From GWF2-38-10 sp964527595 (lineage in GTDB: Bacteria > Babelota > Babeliae > Babelales > RVW-14), in assembly GCA_964527595.1 (NCBI GenBank), contig CAZGPI010000004.1, positions 24,986 to 88,985 of the forward strand: 64,000 nt of DNA. The letters run 5' to 3'. Both the position numbers and the translations under genes were made by a program. This document shows, piece by piece, positions 43,102 to 52,068 of the stretch. The first letter of the stretch is position 1. Every line of letters begins with the position of its first letter. A model generated the notes under the pieces. It searched no databases and was not told where the DNA came from. It worked only from the letters and a program-made list of their open reading frames with translations.

Positions 43102-44604
43102 ATGAAGAACCGTTTATTTTTAATATTTTTCTTACTTTCTTTCATCTTTTTATTAGGACCCCTTCATGGGCTACCTACGAATATGCGTTACCCTAAAGGC
43201 CTCATCCAAGATTTTGATACCGAAACATTAATAACAAGCTATTCCGAACGTATTACCTATAATGATCTTGCTGTTGATTCTTCTCCTTTGCCTCTTTTTA
43301 AGATTCACGTTCCGCTCAACGCAACAAATCCTGTGCTTATTTGCCCTTTTATGTATTTAGTCGATATTTTATACATGGCCGATGTCCATGATGTTGAAAC
43401 TGACGAACTTATTGAAACAGGTTTTACAAAAATCAAACTTGTCTTTTTTATTAATGATGCCGATTTTTATTGGACCGTTAGATCTAAAACAGATTTTAAT
43501 TTCGATCAAGATGAAAAAACATTTACCGGACGAAGCATCATCCGCTTCCTGAATCCTCTTTTTGATAAAACCAATGATGAACTTACAATCCAAATGCAAA
43601 ATAGCAGTGGAACCTCTACATTTGATAACATAGCGTTTATCGCCAAAGGCGTACTGCGAAACCAGGTTGCCTTTATCAAATACAGCCATAATGCCTCAAT
43701 GGAGGTGCGTTTTGCTGGCGATATAACCATTAATAACAAACTTATAATATCGGAGGCAAAGCCTATTTACTTTGATAAAGACACAGAACTCCATGCACTT
43801 TTTAATATGTTTCAGTTTTGCAGAACAACGCAAAAATTGATCAATATTGCCGAAAATGTAATCGTTACGACAAAAGAAATAATTCTTGAGGATTTTTCTC
43901 CACAGATTATTGATTTATCTGCCAACTCATCATTAATTTTTGGTGACGGGACAACCATCGAGCTTGGCAAAAATGAAGACCTTACCATGACATGGACTTT
44001 TCACGGTGCTTGCATTCTAAATGGGAAGGGGCAGACACTTACTCTCGGTCAACTTGGCAAAATTGTTGTTGATGGACACGGCTCATCGCTTCTTTTAGAC
44101 AATATAACCATTAAAGGCGTTTCTTCGAATAATATTTGTTGCCTCGACAATAGTTGTACAATTTCTTTTCGATGCACAAAACTCGTCTTGGGCAATGACT
44201 TTTTTTTTGGTACTGGGCGCTTTGTTGTGCTTGACCAGCTTAAAATAGGTGGCCACAAAACATTTGAATACTCAACTGATAAACAAAGCATTATCACCAG
44301 CGATAGTTGCCTATTGCTTGATCGAAATTGTAACTTTTTTTACAATCCATCTGCTGCTGATAGAACCCTGCTGAAATTTGATAATGAGAGCTCCTTGCTG
44401 CAACTGAACGGCGCATCACTAAGCGTATCAACAACTGGTCTTGATTTGTCCTTGGGAACTTTATCGATAAAAAATAAGTGTTTTTTACATAACAATGGAG
44501 CTCATTGTCTGTCTGAGGGGATTATAGTAAATTCCATTGATATTTTTGCCGGTGGCTCGCTTGATCTCAAATCAGGCATACTTGACTATAGGAACAATGC
44601 TTAA
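43102..44604 (+). CDS. Secreted beta-rich protein of unknown function
   Basis: A 500-residue protein with a strong signal peptide (about 1-24, ending GPLHGLP). The first part (about 30-200) is mixed; from about 200 on it shows regular short strands with Asn, Ile and Leu turns (ITINNKLIISE, GQTLTLGQLGKIVVDGHG, SLLLDNITIKG, GSLDLKSGIL), as in right-handed beta-helix proteins. I do not recognise a family. The ATG at 43102 has GGAAGG 8 nt upstream; a TTG at 43081 is less likely. It is the first of three consecutive secreted proteins on the plus strand behind mreB. Confidence 0.6.
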   Translation: MKNRLFLIFFLLSFIFLLGPLHGLPTNMRYPKGLIQDFDTETLITSYSERITYNDLAVDSSPLPLFKIHVPLNATNPVLICPFMYLVDILYMADVHDVETDELIETGFTKIKLVFFINDADFYWTVRSKTDFNFDQDEKTFTGRSIIRFLNPLFDKTNDELTIQMQNSSGTSTFDNIAFIAKGVLRNQVAFIKYSHNASMEVRFAGDITINNKLIISEAKPIYFDKDTELHALFNMFQFCRTTQKLINIAENVIVTTKEIILEDFSPQIIDLSANSSLIFGDGTTIELGKNEDLTMTWTFHGACILNGKGQTLTLGQLGKIVVDGHGSSLLLDNITIKGVSSNNICCLDNSCTISFRCTKLVLGNDFFFGTGRFVVLDQLKIGGHKTFEYSTDKQSIITSDSCLLLDRNCNFFYNPSAADRTLLKFDNESSLLQLNGASLSVSTTGLDLSLGTLSIKNKCFLHNNGAHCLSEGIIVNSIDIFAGGSLDLKSGILDYRNNA

Positions 44605-44640
44605 TCTTCCGCAAAAAGCTACCATCTTTTTCTTTTTGTA

Positions 44641-44668
44641 TTGTCGCTGAAGGCAGGTTGGTTATCAT
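44641..44668 (+). promoter_or_regulatory. Candidate promoter of the fibre-like gene
   Basis: TTGTCG (44641-44646), a 16-nt spacer and TATCAT (44663-44668) lie 52 nt upstream of the ATG at 44721. Confidence 0.4.
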
Positions 44669-44720
44669 ATATTTATGTAGTAGGAGTCCTTGATTTATTT
44701 TTTAGTAGAGGAGAGGGTCT

Positions 44721-46049
44721 ATGTTCTTATTATTATTTTTTGTCTCAATGATGTTTTGTTCGACCTTATTTGCAGACCAAAGAATTCGCGTGCCAATTGT
44801 TGTCGATGATTTGATTGCAAAAAATCGTGATACCGGAATGCAAACATTTAACGTCACGGCTTCTTCTGGTAACACAAATATTTCTGGGTCTCTTGGCGTA
44901 TCTGGTCCCGCAAACCTAAAGAATGCTCTTAATGTCGCTGGCGCAGCAAACCTTTCTTCAACATTGACCGTTTCTGGTTCGGCTATTATTTATGATGATT
45001 TTACCGTTCGAGCCGATAATGGCAACCGACTTTTCAAGGTTTCAAAGACCGATGGCGCTACAGCAATCACTGCTAACACAACGGTTGGTGGAACTCTTGG
45101 TGTTACAGGGAGTACAACAATGGGGAGCACTCTTACCGTTGCAGGAAATGAAACAGTCGGCGGCGCGATAGCCGTTGGCGGCACATTGGGCGTCAGCGGA
45201 GCTTCAACACTGACCGGTAATACGTCTATTGGAGGAACGCTGGGCGTAACGGGTGCAGCAGCAATGAGCAACTCTCTTGCCGTTGTTGGAAACGAAACGG
45301 TTGGTGGAACATTAGGCGTAACTGGAAATATTGCAGTCAATACAAACAAATTTAACGTAACAGCAGCATCAGGAAACACAAATATCGCGGGAACCTTAAC
45401 TGTGGCGGGCGATACAACAGTTAATGGCATTCTTCATGCCAATGGTGGAATGGATATCGATGGCGGTCAGTTTCTTATTGCTGATACATCGGGTAATACA
45501 GCCATTGCTGGCAAATTAGATGTTACCGGCTCAACATCGCTTGACGGTATTGTTGTTCTGCAGGACAATCTAATGTTTGGCACAAGAACCTTGACCGATA
45601 TCAGTACCTCAACAACACGGGATCTTCTGCAAATAACATTGCCAGATATTAACAATTACGTAGGAATCGTTGATGTTTCCTATGTAGGAGATATGGCCGA
45701 CAATACAGGCGCTGTTTCAGAGCTTGAATTTTTTTCAACAAAATATCTAATTTCTCGTATGGACAAAACACTAACGGCAACGATTTCCCGCATAAGTGAA
45801 AGTTATTATAATACCGCTGGATCAATGAGCGAACCAACCGACACATCCTCTATATATGCAAAATCGCTTGGCTGTGACTATACCCATGCAAAATCTTGGG
45901 TTCCTAATTCACGAACAATTACGCTCCGCTATTTGTCGCCAACGCAAAAAAACCGCAAGGATATTAACGCCACCGTCCTTTATGAAATCCGCTCGGGTGG
46001 AACAGCCGGCGGCCCAAGCATTGGACTTGCCGGTCTCTGGGCAAGATAA
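44721..46049 (+). CDS. Secreted fibre-like protein with tandem beta repeats
   Basis: A 442-residue protein. The signal peptide covers about 1-18. Residues about 41-275 are a run of short repeats of the type T-L-x-V-x-G-x-x-T-V-x-G-T-L-G-V-T-G, with the phrase FNVTA(A)SSGNTNI occurring twice (43-54 and 211-222). Such repeats form trimeric beta-prism or beta-helical stalks in phage tail fibres and bacterial adhesins. A non-repetitive C-terminal domain (about 290-442) would be the head. The upstream ribosome binding site GAGGAGAGGG is strong. It is probably surface-exposed. No known adhesin anchor is visible, so how it stays on the cell is open. Confidence 0.65.
   Translation: MFLLLFFVSMMFCSTLFADQRIRVPIVVDDLIAKNRDTGMQTFNVTASSGNTNISGSLGVSGPANLKNALNVAGAANLSSTLTVSGSAIIYDDFTVRADNGNRLFKVSKTDGATAITANTTVGGTLGVTGSTTMGSTLTVAGNETVGGAIAVGGTLGVSGASTLTGNTSIGGTLGVTGAAAMSNSLAVVGNETVGGTLGVTGNIAVNTNKFNVTAASGNTNIAGTLTVAGDTTVNGILHANGGMDIDGGQFLIADTSGNTAIAGKLDVTGSTSLDGIVVLQDNLMFGTRTLTDISTSTTRDLLQITLPDINNYVGIVDVSYVGDMADNTGAVSELEFFSTKYLISRMDKTLTATISRISESYYNTAGSMSEPTDTSSIYAKSLGCDYTHAKSWVPNSRTITLRYLSPTQKNRKDINATVLYEIRSGGTAGGPSIGLAGLWAR
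44841..45545 (+). repeat. Tandem in-frame repeats of the fibre-like gene
   Basis: The DNA repeats follow the protein repeats; the unit GTT-GGT-GGA-(ACT/ACA)-CTT-GGT-GTT-ACA recurs with many synonymous changes. The synonymous drift argues that the repeats are old and kept at the protein level. Confidence 0.7.
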
Positions 46050-46071
46050 TCATTTGTTTTGAATCTATGAA

Positions 46072-46104
46072 AAAATCGGGCAGGAAAAGACACTGCCCGA
46101 TTTT
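46072..46104 (+). terminator. Terminator after the fibre-like gene
   Basis: A perfect 12-bp inverted repeat (46072-46083 and 46093-46104, 9-nt loop) has an AAAATCGGGCAG left arm and a right arm ending in TTTT. It lies 22 nt past the stop and 20 nt before the next start. Confidence 0.65.
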
Positions 46105-46124
46105 CACTAAAAAAAGGGTTGTCG

Positions 46125-46721
46125 ATGAAAAAGCTTTTTATTCTTTTATTATTCAGCTTCGGTATAATTTCGCCTGCCGACAATAACACAGAAACAAAAG
46201 CTATAATGTTTAGTGACCTTGTTGTAGAATCGCCAGCGAAGTTGATGGTTACTGGATTGTCTCTTTTGAATGACGTTACTATTCAGGGTCGGCTCTTGGT
46301 CACAGGAGAACAAAATTCAGGACAATATGGAACAAGCGATCATTTTTTCTCAGGAGAAAAGGCTCTTGATTTTCCTAACGCCGGAACGCCAACACAAACG
46401 CTGGTACTTTCGTTTGATGCTTCTTCAACCCAACTCCCGTCTTATATTGAATTACAGTATTTTGCAAATGTGGTTACATCTAATGGAAAACCCCAAACAG
46501 GTAAAACCTTTTTTTGCAAAATCAGTTTATTGTTAAATTCGAAAACTGTTTTGGCCGTTCTTGATAAACTTGTTTATGTTAATGGTACGAAAGATGGAAC
46601 GGCAAGCGTCACGCCAACACTTATCGGCAACATTTTAAAGCTCAATTTTCCCGATTATACAATGAACAAAGGATTTTTATGCTATAGGCTTTGGGGCTTT
46701 AATCTCATAGGTGCTTCATAA
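46125..46721 (+). CDS. Small secreted protein related to the fibre-like protein
   Basis: A 198-residue protein with a signal peptide (about 1-18, ending ISPAD). Residues 30-60 (FSDLVVESPAKLMVTG to DVTIQGRLLVTGE) match the rhythm of the repeats in the upstream fibre-like protein, and a globular beta-rich domain follows. It reads like a short-stalk version of that protein: one repeat pair plus a head. AAAAAGGG precedes the ATG at 46125. Its last 6 nt overlap the convergent Fis-like gene. The function is unknown. Confidence 0.55.
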   Translation: MKKLFILLLFSFGIISPADNNTETKAIMFSDLVVESPAKLMVTGLSLLNDVTIQGRLLVTGEQNSGQYGTSDHFFSGEKALDFPNAGTPTQTLVLSFDASSTQLPSYIELQYFANVVTSNGKPQTGKTFFCKISLLLNSKTVLAVLDKLVYVNGTKDGTASVTPTLIGNILKLNFPDYTMNKGFLCYRLWGFNLIGAS

Positions 46722-47018
46722 GCATAATTCATCTTTGATTGCTGGTAATGTTCCATTACCTAAAGATTCTGAACCGAGAAGCGTTTCTGATGTGATACCA
46801 AACGCCTTGATTCTTCGATATAACATCGTACGGCTTATTCCCAAAAGCTTTGCTGCCTGAACAAGATTAAAATTGGTTTCGCGCAAGACAATATCGAGCA
46901 CACTACGTTCAACTTCTTCCATAATGAGCGGATAGATATTTCCTGTATTTTTTAAACCGATGCCACCAATCATTTTTTTGACATCTTTTTTTAAAAATTC
47001 ATACAACGATTGCGACAT
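46716..47018 (-). CDS. Fis-family helix-turn-helix protein
   Basis: A 100-residue DNA-binding protein. Residues 36-75 (VERSVLDIVLRETNFNLVQAA onward, then KLLGISRTMLYRRIKAFGI) are the Fis/NtrC C-terminal helix-turn-helix. The rest has no clear features. Free-standing copies bend DNA and regulate transcription; this one also resembles the C-terminal domain of NtrC-type regulators such as the one at 35366-36661. GAGGA precedes the ATG. It lies 16 nt after holA on the same strand. Confidence 0.82.
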   Translation of the reverse strand: MSQSLYEFLKKDVKKMIGGIGLKNTGNIYPLIMEEVERSVLDIVLRETNFNLVQAAKLLGISRTMLYRRIKAFGITSETLLGSESLGNGTLPAIKDELCL

Positions 47019-47034
47019 CGTCCTCGCTCCCTAA

Positions 47035-48027
47035 TTAAACGATACTCGTACAATTACCTAATCGCGATTTTTCAAAAAAATAAGAAAAAAAGAAAAAATT
47101 TAGCGCAGTATCGCCTGATCCACCGCGTTTTATTTTCATATCGATGAGGTAAAGGTGATTGTATAATTGCTTAAGCTCTTGCTGAGTAAATCTCTTCCAG
47201 TGTGTGTTAATAAATGAATAAGGCAATCGAAAACTCATGCGTTTTGCATTTACAAAATCATTTTTTTTAAGATAACTAATTACGTGATGAGCTTTCCAAA
47301 ATTGCTCAGACCAAAACGAAAGCCAAAACATTTCTGGATATTCTTTTTCTATAGTTGCCCATAAAGAAAAAAAGCTTTGAACATTCGCGGTAAAAAAATA
47401 CTCAGATAGCTGATTAAGCGATGGTTGCGTTTGGGTAATATATGCTAAGTACCCCGAAAGCTCATTAACATGTTTTATGTTTATGAGCTCCAAGTAGTTA
47501 ATAAGCATGCACGCCGTGTCGATAGGGAGCGTTTTTGTTTCTCTGAAAATTCGCTTAATAAGATCATTTTTCTTATCTGGTATATTTTGCTTAAAAAATG
47601 AAACCAACTGTTCAAATATTAATAGATCGATATGAGTTGGAATTTCAACGATACTTGCATTTTTCCCTGGCGGCAGCTTAGCGTCTTTGGGCAAAAAATA
47701 AATAACATGGTGAGGACCCTGATAGTTCACGATAAACGCAAGAAGGTCTTGTTTACTTTTTTCGGTACCCTCTGCTATGTTGCTCAACCAAAAAACGGCA
47801 TAGTTACCCAACATGCTTTGATTAAGCGTGGCGAGAGCCGTTTTTTTATCAGTTATCGTCAAATCAAGGCGAGACTTAGCGTATGGAAGGAGATTATTTT
47901 TTTCAAGATGCGAAAAAAGAATGTTGGTGAATAGCGGATTAAATTCGTCACCACGAAAGCATATATTTGAGGCTTGCGTCCAAAAAGAAGTTGTGTTTGC
48001 TTCGGTTAAAAACAAAGAAAAATTCAT
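47035..48027 (-). CDS. holA: DNA polymerase III delta subunit-like protein
   Basis: A 330-residue protein with weak but coherent similarity to HolA, the clamp-loader subunit that opens the sliding clamp. The N-terminal half carries strands and helices of a degenerate AAA+ fold without Walker motifs. The C-terminal helical bundle ends with LYLIDMKIKRGGSGDTALNFFFF, like the family's terminal L-x-x-x-D-x-x-IK-x-G helix. The lptE-holA order matches E. coli (leuS-lptE-holA), which supports the call. It starts 4 nt after lptE. Confidence 0.75.
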   Translation of the reverse strand: MNFSLFLTEANTTSFWTQASNICFRGDEFNPLFTNILFSHLEKNNLLPYAKSRLDLTITDKKTALATLNQSMLGNYAVFWLSNIAEGTEKSKQDLLAFIVNYQGPHHVIYFLPKDAKLPPGKNASIVEIPTHIDLLIFEQLVSFFKQNIPDKKNDLIKRIFRETKTLPIDTACMLINYLELINIKHVNELSGYLAYITQTQPSLNQLSEYFFTANVQSFFSLWATIEKEYPEMFWLSFWSEQFWKAHHVISYLKKNDFVNAKRMSFRLPYSFINTHWKRFTQQELKQLYNHLYLIDMKIKRGGSGDTALNFFFFSYFFEKSRLGNCTSIV

Positions 48028-48031
48028 ACGA

Positions 48032-48559
48032 CTAATCCACGCTTTTCAACAAAAATTGCCGGAAATATTGTTCAATTTTAGGGGCTGCTTTTTTCAATAA
48101 ACACATATATGTAAAGTCAGTAAAATCACTATTTAAGATTGGGTTTTGCGGCTTAGGAACCAACGCCGTAAAGGTAAAGCTTTTCTTTGCAATAACGTCT
48201 TTATTATAGTTAAGAATTTGGCAAAACAAATCCACTTTAACTACCGAATTAAAAAGAACAATGTCAGGTGACACATATTTATAAATTGAGTCGAGACTCT
48301 TAATTGTTATGCAAAGCGAGTACCCATCAGAAGATTTAGTTACAAGGCGGTAGCCAACACGCTCAAAATGATCAGTAAAAACATCATAAATAAGTGGTGA
48401 AATGTTTTCAAACACAAGGTCATTTTTAGGGATTTCAATAAAAATCGGAATATCTGCTTTTTTAATCGCAAAATCATACACCGCTTGACGCTTAATCCCA
48501 CACGAGCCTAGCGCGAATAAAACGATGAAACTTATTATATAATGGTTCCGAACAAGCAT
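48032..48559 (-). CDS. lptE: LPS-assembly lipoprotein LptE-like
   Basis: A 175-residue lipoprotein. The signal peptide ends in the lipobox LGSC|G (Cys at about 20). The mature part has strands (IPIFIEIPKNDLVFENISP) and a helix-strand pattern, with YDVFTDHFERVGYRLV as in LptE, the plug partner of LptD in the outer membrane. Similarity is low, so the gene name leans on the lipobox, the size and the adjacent holA. It begins 18 nt after rph. LptD is not in the window. Confidence 0.7.
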   Translation of the reverse strand: MLVRNHYIISFIVLFALGSCGIKRQAVYDFAIKKADIPIFIEIPKNDLVFENISPLIYDVFTDHFERVGYRLVTKSSDGYSLCITIKSLDSIYKYVSPDIVLFNSVVKVDLFCQILNYNKDVIAKKSFTFTALVPKPQNPILNSDFTDFTYMCLLKKAAPKIEQYFRQFLLKSVD

Positions 48560-48577
48560 AGTAATCCGATTATATGG

Positions 48578-49393
48578 TTATTTGCTAAACCTTTTTCCAA
48601 GGCTAAACAGAGCAGGCTTTTGACTCGCCGATTCATTCTGCTCACGTGTTGGAAACAAATTCGTCGATCTTGTCTCTTGTGGAATAAAAGCAAAAAGATC
48701 AGCGACGCCCTTTGTCGCAAGATTTTTTAGCTGTTCAAATTGAGGCCAACTTACCGGTTTTTTTTCGGCTGTTCCCTGAATTTCTATAATGTCGCCACTC
48801 GTCGTCATAATAATGTTAAAATCGGCATCCGCCTTGCTATCTTCTTCGTAATTTAAATCAAGGCAAGCGACTCCATTAATCATGCCAACCGAAACAGCAG
48901 CGATAGAATGTTTAAATATATTCTTTCCAATGATTCTGGCTTTATGCCATCGAGCAATAGCTTGTTCGAGCGCAAGGCTTGCAGCCGTTATTGCCGCAAC
49001 CCGAGTGCTGCCATCGGCCTGTAGAATATCACAATCAACAACGATTGTGCGCTCACCAAGATCTTCAAGCGATACACATGTTCTTAAGCAACGTCCGATA
49101 AGCCGCGATATTTCAACGCTACGCGTATTTCTTTGAGCTTGTGACGACTCACGCATAGTCCGCTGTTGCGTCGCACAGGGAAGCATGGCGTACTCAGCAT
49201 TTAGCCAGCCCGTTTTTTGTCCTTTTAAAAAAGGTGGAACAGTTGTCTGTAAAGAAACCGAGACAAGAACTTTTGTATTACCAAGCTCAAAAAGAATCGA
49301 AGCATCAGCATACCCAAGAGCATCGTAAAAGACGTTAGCCTGACGAATTTGATCGCAGGTGCGGCCATCTTGTCTTTGCACGTTGTTTAACAT
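48578..49393 (-). CDS. rph: Ribonuclease PH
   Basis: A 271-residue phosphorolytic 3'-5' exonuclease that trims tRNA 3' ends. Family motifs are RQDGRT near the N-terminus, GNTKVLVSVSL, GWLNAEYAMLPCATQQR, RSVEISRLIGRCLR (phosphate site) and DCDILQADGSTRVAAIT. The length is normal with a slightly longer Ser/Lys-rich tail. It matters here because tRNA-Val at 51987 lacks an encoded CCA and so needs end processing. AGGA lies 8 nt upstream of the ATG. pnp is the next gene upstream, an RNase pair on the same strand. Confidence 0.95.
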   Translation of the reverse strand: MLNNVQRQDGRTCDQIRQANVFYDALGYADASILFELGNTKVLVSVSLQTTVPPFLKGQKTGWLNAEYAMLPCATQQRTMRESSQAQRNTRSVEISRLIGRCLRTCVSLEDLGERTIVVDCDILQADGSTRVAAITAASLALEQAIARWHKARIIGKNIFKHSIAAVSVGMINGVACLDLNYEEDSKADADFNIIMTTSGDIIEIQGTAEKKPVSWPQFEQLKNLATKGVADLFAFIPQETRSTNLFPTREQNESASQKPALFSLGKRFSK

Positions 49394-49423
49394 ATGTTTA
49401 TCCTAAATTAGGAATCAATTCTC

Positions 49424-49463
49424 TAAGAGGTCAATGATCTAAAATTAGACCATTGACCTCTTA
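49424..49463 (-). terminator. Inverted repeat between pnp and rph
   Basis: A perfect 13-bp inverted repeat (49424-49436 and 49451-49463, 14-nt loop) lies 33 nt past the pnp stop. There is no T-run on the minus strand, so it could be a processing or stability hairpin rather than a terminator. Confidence 0.5.
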
Positions 49464-49495
49464 TTATTATCTCATCGTTATATTTGGACTGATTG

Positions 49496-51580
49496 TTATT
49501 CTAATTCCGGAGAAATCAAACGAATTCGATCGGTTTCTCTATCATAAGCTGTAACAATAATTCCCAAAGCGTCGCCAACTTTATAATGTTGCTCAAAATC
49601 GATTTGTTTTGATCTGGCAATTGTTGAAACGTGAACCAAGCCTTCTTTGCCCGGCACCAACTCAACAAAGAGTCCGAAATCGGATATACGACGAATGATT
49701 CCCTTGAATTTTGCGCCAATCTCAATCTCGCCAGCAAGGATCTTGATCCATGCCTCGGCTTCTGCCGCTTGCTTGCTTTCCTTGGAGTAGATTTTGACGC
49801 CACCATCATCAGAGATATCGATTTGGGTAGTCGTTTTTGCAATAATCTCTTTGATAACTTTACCGGCAGGTCCAATAATTGCGCCAATCTTATCTGTTGG
49901 AACCTTAAAGTAAAGGACGCGAGGAGCATGCTCAGATAATTGCTTGCGAGGTTCTGTGAGCGTTTTGCGCATCTCGCTTAAAATATGAAGCCTACCATGC
50001 TTAGCCTGCTCAAGGGCTTTGACAAAAACTTCGCGTGGTAATCCAACCTTATCTTTAATGTCGAGCTGGAAAGCCATGATACCAGTATCGGTACCAGTAA
50101 CCTTGAAATCCATGAGACCAAAGCCGTCTTCATCACCGAGAATATCTGTAAGAATGCAATAATTATTTGATGAATCACGCAACAATCCCATAGCAATACC
50201 ACCGATCATACTCTTTATCGGTGCGCCCGCATCCATAAGAGCAAGTGTAGTTGAGCAAACGGCTGCCATTGAAGATGATCCGTTTGACTCTAAAATATCA
50301 ACAACTGAACGTATGGTGTAAGGAAAAGCTTCTGGTTTTGGCAAAACGTTAAAAAATGATGTTTCTGCCAGGTAACCATGGCCAATTTCACGTCGGCCAA
50401 CGCCACGCATTGGCTTCACTTCGCCAGTTGAAAATGGTAGAAAGTTATAGTGAAGCATAAATGAGCGTTCTTGCACGCCGCCAAGAGGTGTTTCAAATTT
50501 TTGAGCATCTTGTGTTGTTCCAAGGGTCAAGCTGGCAAGGGCCTGAGTTTCACCACGTTGGAATACCGCAGAACCATGAACACATGGAAGCAATCCAGCT
50601 TCAGAAGCGATTGGACGAACCTGGTCAAAACCACGAAGGTCAACACGCATCTTTTTACTAGCAACGACGTCTGCAATGTCTTCTTTAACTAAGAGCTCGT
50701 AAATAAAATCAAGCGCTGGTGCGGATATTTTTCCGTCCTTAATTTCTTGCGCATATTTGGCATGAAGATCGGCCTGTATTTTATCCGAAACTTCGCTACG
50801 CGTTTTTTTTGAAGCGTGAAAAAAGTTCTCAACAAAATTTACCGGCAATGCCTTTCTGGCAAGCTCTTTCCATTGTTCCCAGTCATAAGGACTTTTTGGG
50901 GTCTCTTTTTTAACGTCCAATGCGCGTTGGATTTCTAATTGCCAGTCAACTTGTTTTTTGATTAATACATGAGCATCAAAAAGCACATCTATCAATTCTG
51001 CCTCAAGAACTTCATTACAAAGTCCTTCAACCATACAAATGCCATGCTGTGTTCCAGCAATAACAATGTCTGAATCGGCAGCTTCAATTTCTTCATGTGT
51101 TGCGTTGAATTTCCACTTACCATCTATCTTGCTCGCTTGAACAGCGCCAATTGGTCCCATAAATGGAATTGGCGAAATTGTTAAAGCTAAAGATGCACCT
51201 AAAATTGAAAGAATATTTGCTGGATATTTTCCATCGGACGAGAGGACGGTACAAAGAATTTGGACTTCATTAAAATAAAAGGGTGGAAAAAGTGGGCGAA
51301 TAGGGCGATCAATATTGCGTGATGTTAAAACTTCGGCATCACTCAACTTGCCTTCGCGTTTGATATAGCCACCAGGAATTCGTCCTGAAGCCGATGGGCG
51401 CTCTCGATATTCAACAGTCAAAGGAAAGAAACCAGCGAATTCTTTTGGTTCTTTTGTAGCGACTACTGTTGCCAACATAATGTTGTTGCCGGCCTTTATC
51501 CAGGCCGCACCATCTGCTTGTCGCGCAAACTTGCCTATTTCAACTTCTAAACCCATTTCGGGCAAACTAAACACTTTCAT
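49496..51580 (-). CDS. pnp: Polyribonucleotide nucleotidyltransferase (PNPase)
   Basis: A 694-residue exoribonuclease. Two RNase PH-like domains (about 10-220 and 310-540; the second includes RGETQALASLTLGT, MRGVGRREIGHGYLAE and SNGSSSMAAVC) are separated by a helical linker. A KH domain (KIGAIIGPAGKVIKEI) and an S1 domain (ISDFGLFVELVPGKEGLVHVS) follow. It degrades mRNA processively with phosphate. The chain is of usual length. GCGAGGATCT places a good site before the ATG at 51580. It is preceded by rpsO, the common bacterial rpsO-pnp order. Confidence 0.97.
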   Translation of the reverse strand: MKVFSLPEMGLEVEIGKFARQADGAAWIKAGNNIMLATVVATKEPKEFAGFFPLTVEYRERPSASGRIPGGYIKREGKLSDAEVLTSRNIDRPIRPLFPPFYFNEVQILCTVLSSDGKYPANILSILGASLALTISPIPFMGPIGAVQASKIDGKWKFNATHEEIEAADSDIVIAGTQHGICMVEGLCNEVLEAELIDVLFDAHVLIKKQVDWQLEIQRALDVKKETPKSPYDWEQWKELARKALPVNFVENFFHASKKTRSEVSDKIQADLHAKYAQEIKDGKISAPALDFIYELLVKEDIADVVASKKMRVDLRGFDQVRPIASEAGLLPCVHGSAVFQRGETQALASLTLGTTQDAQKFETPLGGVQERSFMLHYNFLPFSTGEVKPMRGVGRREIGHGYLAETSFFNVLPKPEAFPYTIRSVVDILESNGSSSMAAVCSTTLALMDAGAPIKSMIGGIAMGLLRDSSNNYCILTDILGDEDGFGLMDFKVTGTDTGIMAFQLDIKDKVGLPREVFVKALEQAKHGRLHILSEMRKTLTEPRKQLSEHAPRVLYFKVPTDKIGAIIGPAGKVIKEIIAKTTTQIDISDDGGVKIYSKESKQAAEAEAWIKILAGEIEIGAKFKGIIRRISDFGLFVELVPGKEGLVHVSTIARSKQIDFEQHYKVGDALGIIVTAYDRETDRIRLISPELE

Positions 51581-51656
51581 AGATCCTCGCTTTGACTATT
51601 ATAGAGAACAAGCTTGCAACAACTGTAGGTAGAATGCTTGTAGCTTTTTCCAATAA

Positions 51657-51917
51657 TTATTTTACTAATAATTGTGATACTTTTGCGTAGCCTTGAGGAT
51701 TGTTCTTTTTAAGATATTTAACGAATACTTTTCTTTGGCCAACCATCATTACTAAGCCGCGCTGAGAGTGTCGATCCTTAGGAAATAATTTTAAGTGTCC
51801 TGAGACATGCTTAATTTTTTCCGACAAAAGAGCGATTTGAACCTCACAAGAACCGACATCGTTTTTTGATGTTTTGAATTGCTCGATGACTTTGCTTTTC
51901 TGTTCTTTAGTTAACAT
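51657..51917 (-). CDS. rpsO: 30S ribosomal protein S15
   Basis: An 86-residue protein with the S15 helical pattern: KSKVIEQF near the start, SCEVQIALLSEKIKHVSGHLK, DRHSQRGLVMMVGQRKVFVKYL with the conserved HS-x-RGL contact, and a short basic tail. It binds the central domain of 16S rRNA. GGAGTC lies upstream of the ATG at 51917. It sits between tRNA-Val and pnp. In many bacteria S15 represses its own mRNA; no specific operator is recognisable here. Confidence 0.95.
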   Translation of the reverse strand: MLTKEQKSKVIEQFKTSKNDVGSCEVQIALLSEKIKHVSGHLKLFPKDRHSQRGLVMMVGQRKVFVKYLKKNNPQGYAKVSQLLVK

Positions 51918-51986
51918 TTACATGACTCCGATGATAAATAAATATATTTAACTTTAATTTTAAAATTCACAGACCTGTTAAATTAA

Positions 51987-52059
51987 TAGGCGCGAGCGGA
52001 TTCGAACCGCTGACCCTTGCTACGTCAAAGCAATGCTCTACCAACTGAGCTACGCGCCT
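51987..52059 (-). tRNA. tRNA-Val (GAC)
   Basis: A 73-nt cloverleaf: acceptor stem AGGCGCG/CGCGCCT, D-arm with GCTC-AGTTGGTA-GAGC, anticodon loop TTGACGT (anticodon GAC at 52024-52026), T-arm with GGTTCGAATCC. CCA is not encoded. It lies 9 nt after the rpoC stop. Confidence 0.93.
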
Positions 52060-52068
52060 TCTAGGACT

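Noticed and set aside
44990..45430. 146-residue minus-strand frame opposite the fibre-like gene
   Set aside because: It mirrors the repeat units of the plus-strand gene and has no start signal.
44841..45545. CRISPR-like array
   Set aside because: The repeats are in frame, vary by synonymous changes, and have no unique spacers of constant length; they are protein repeats.
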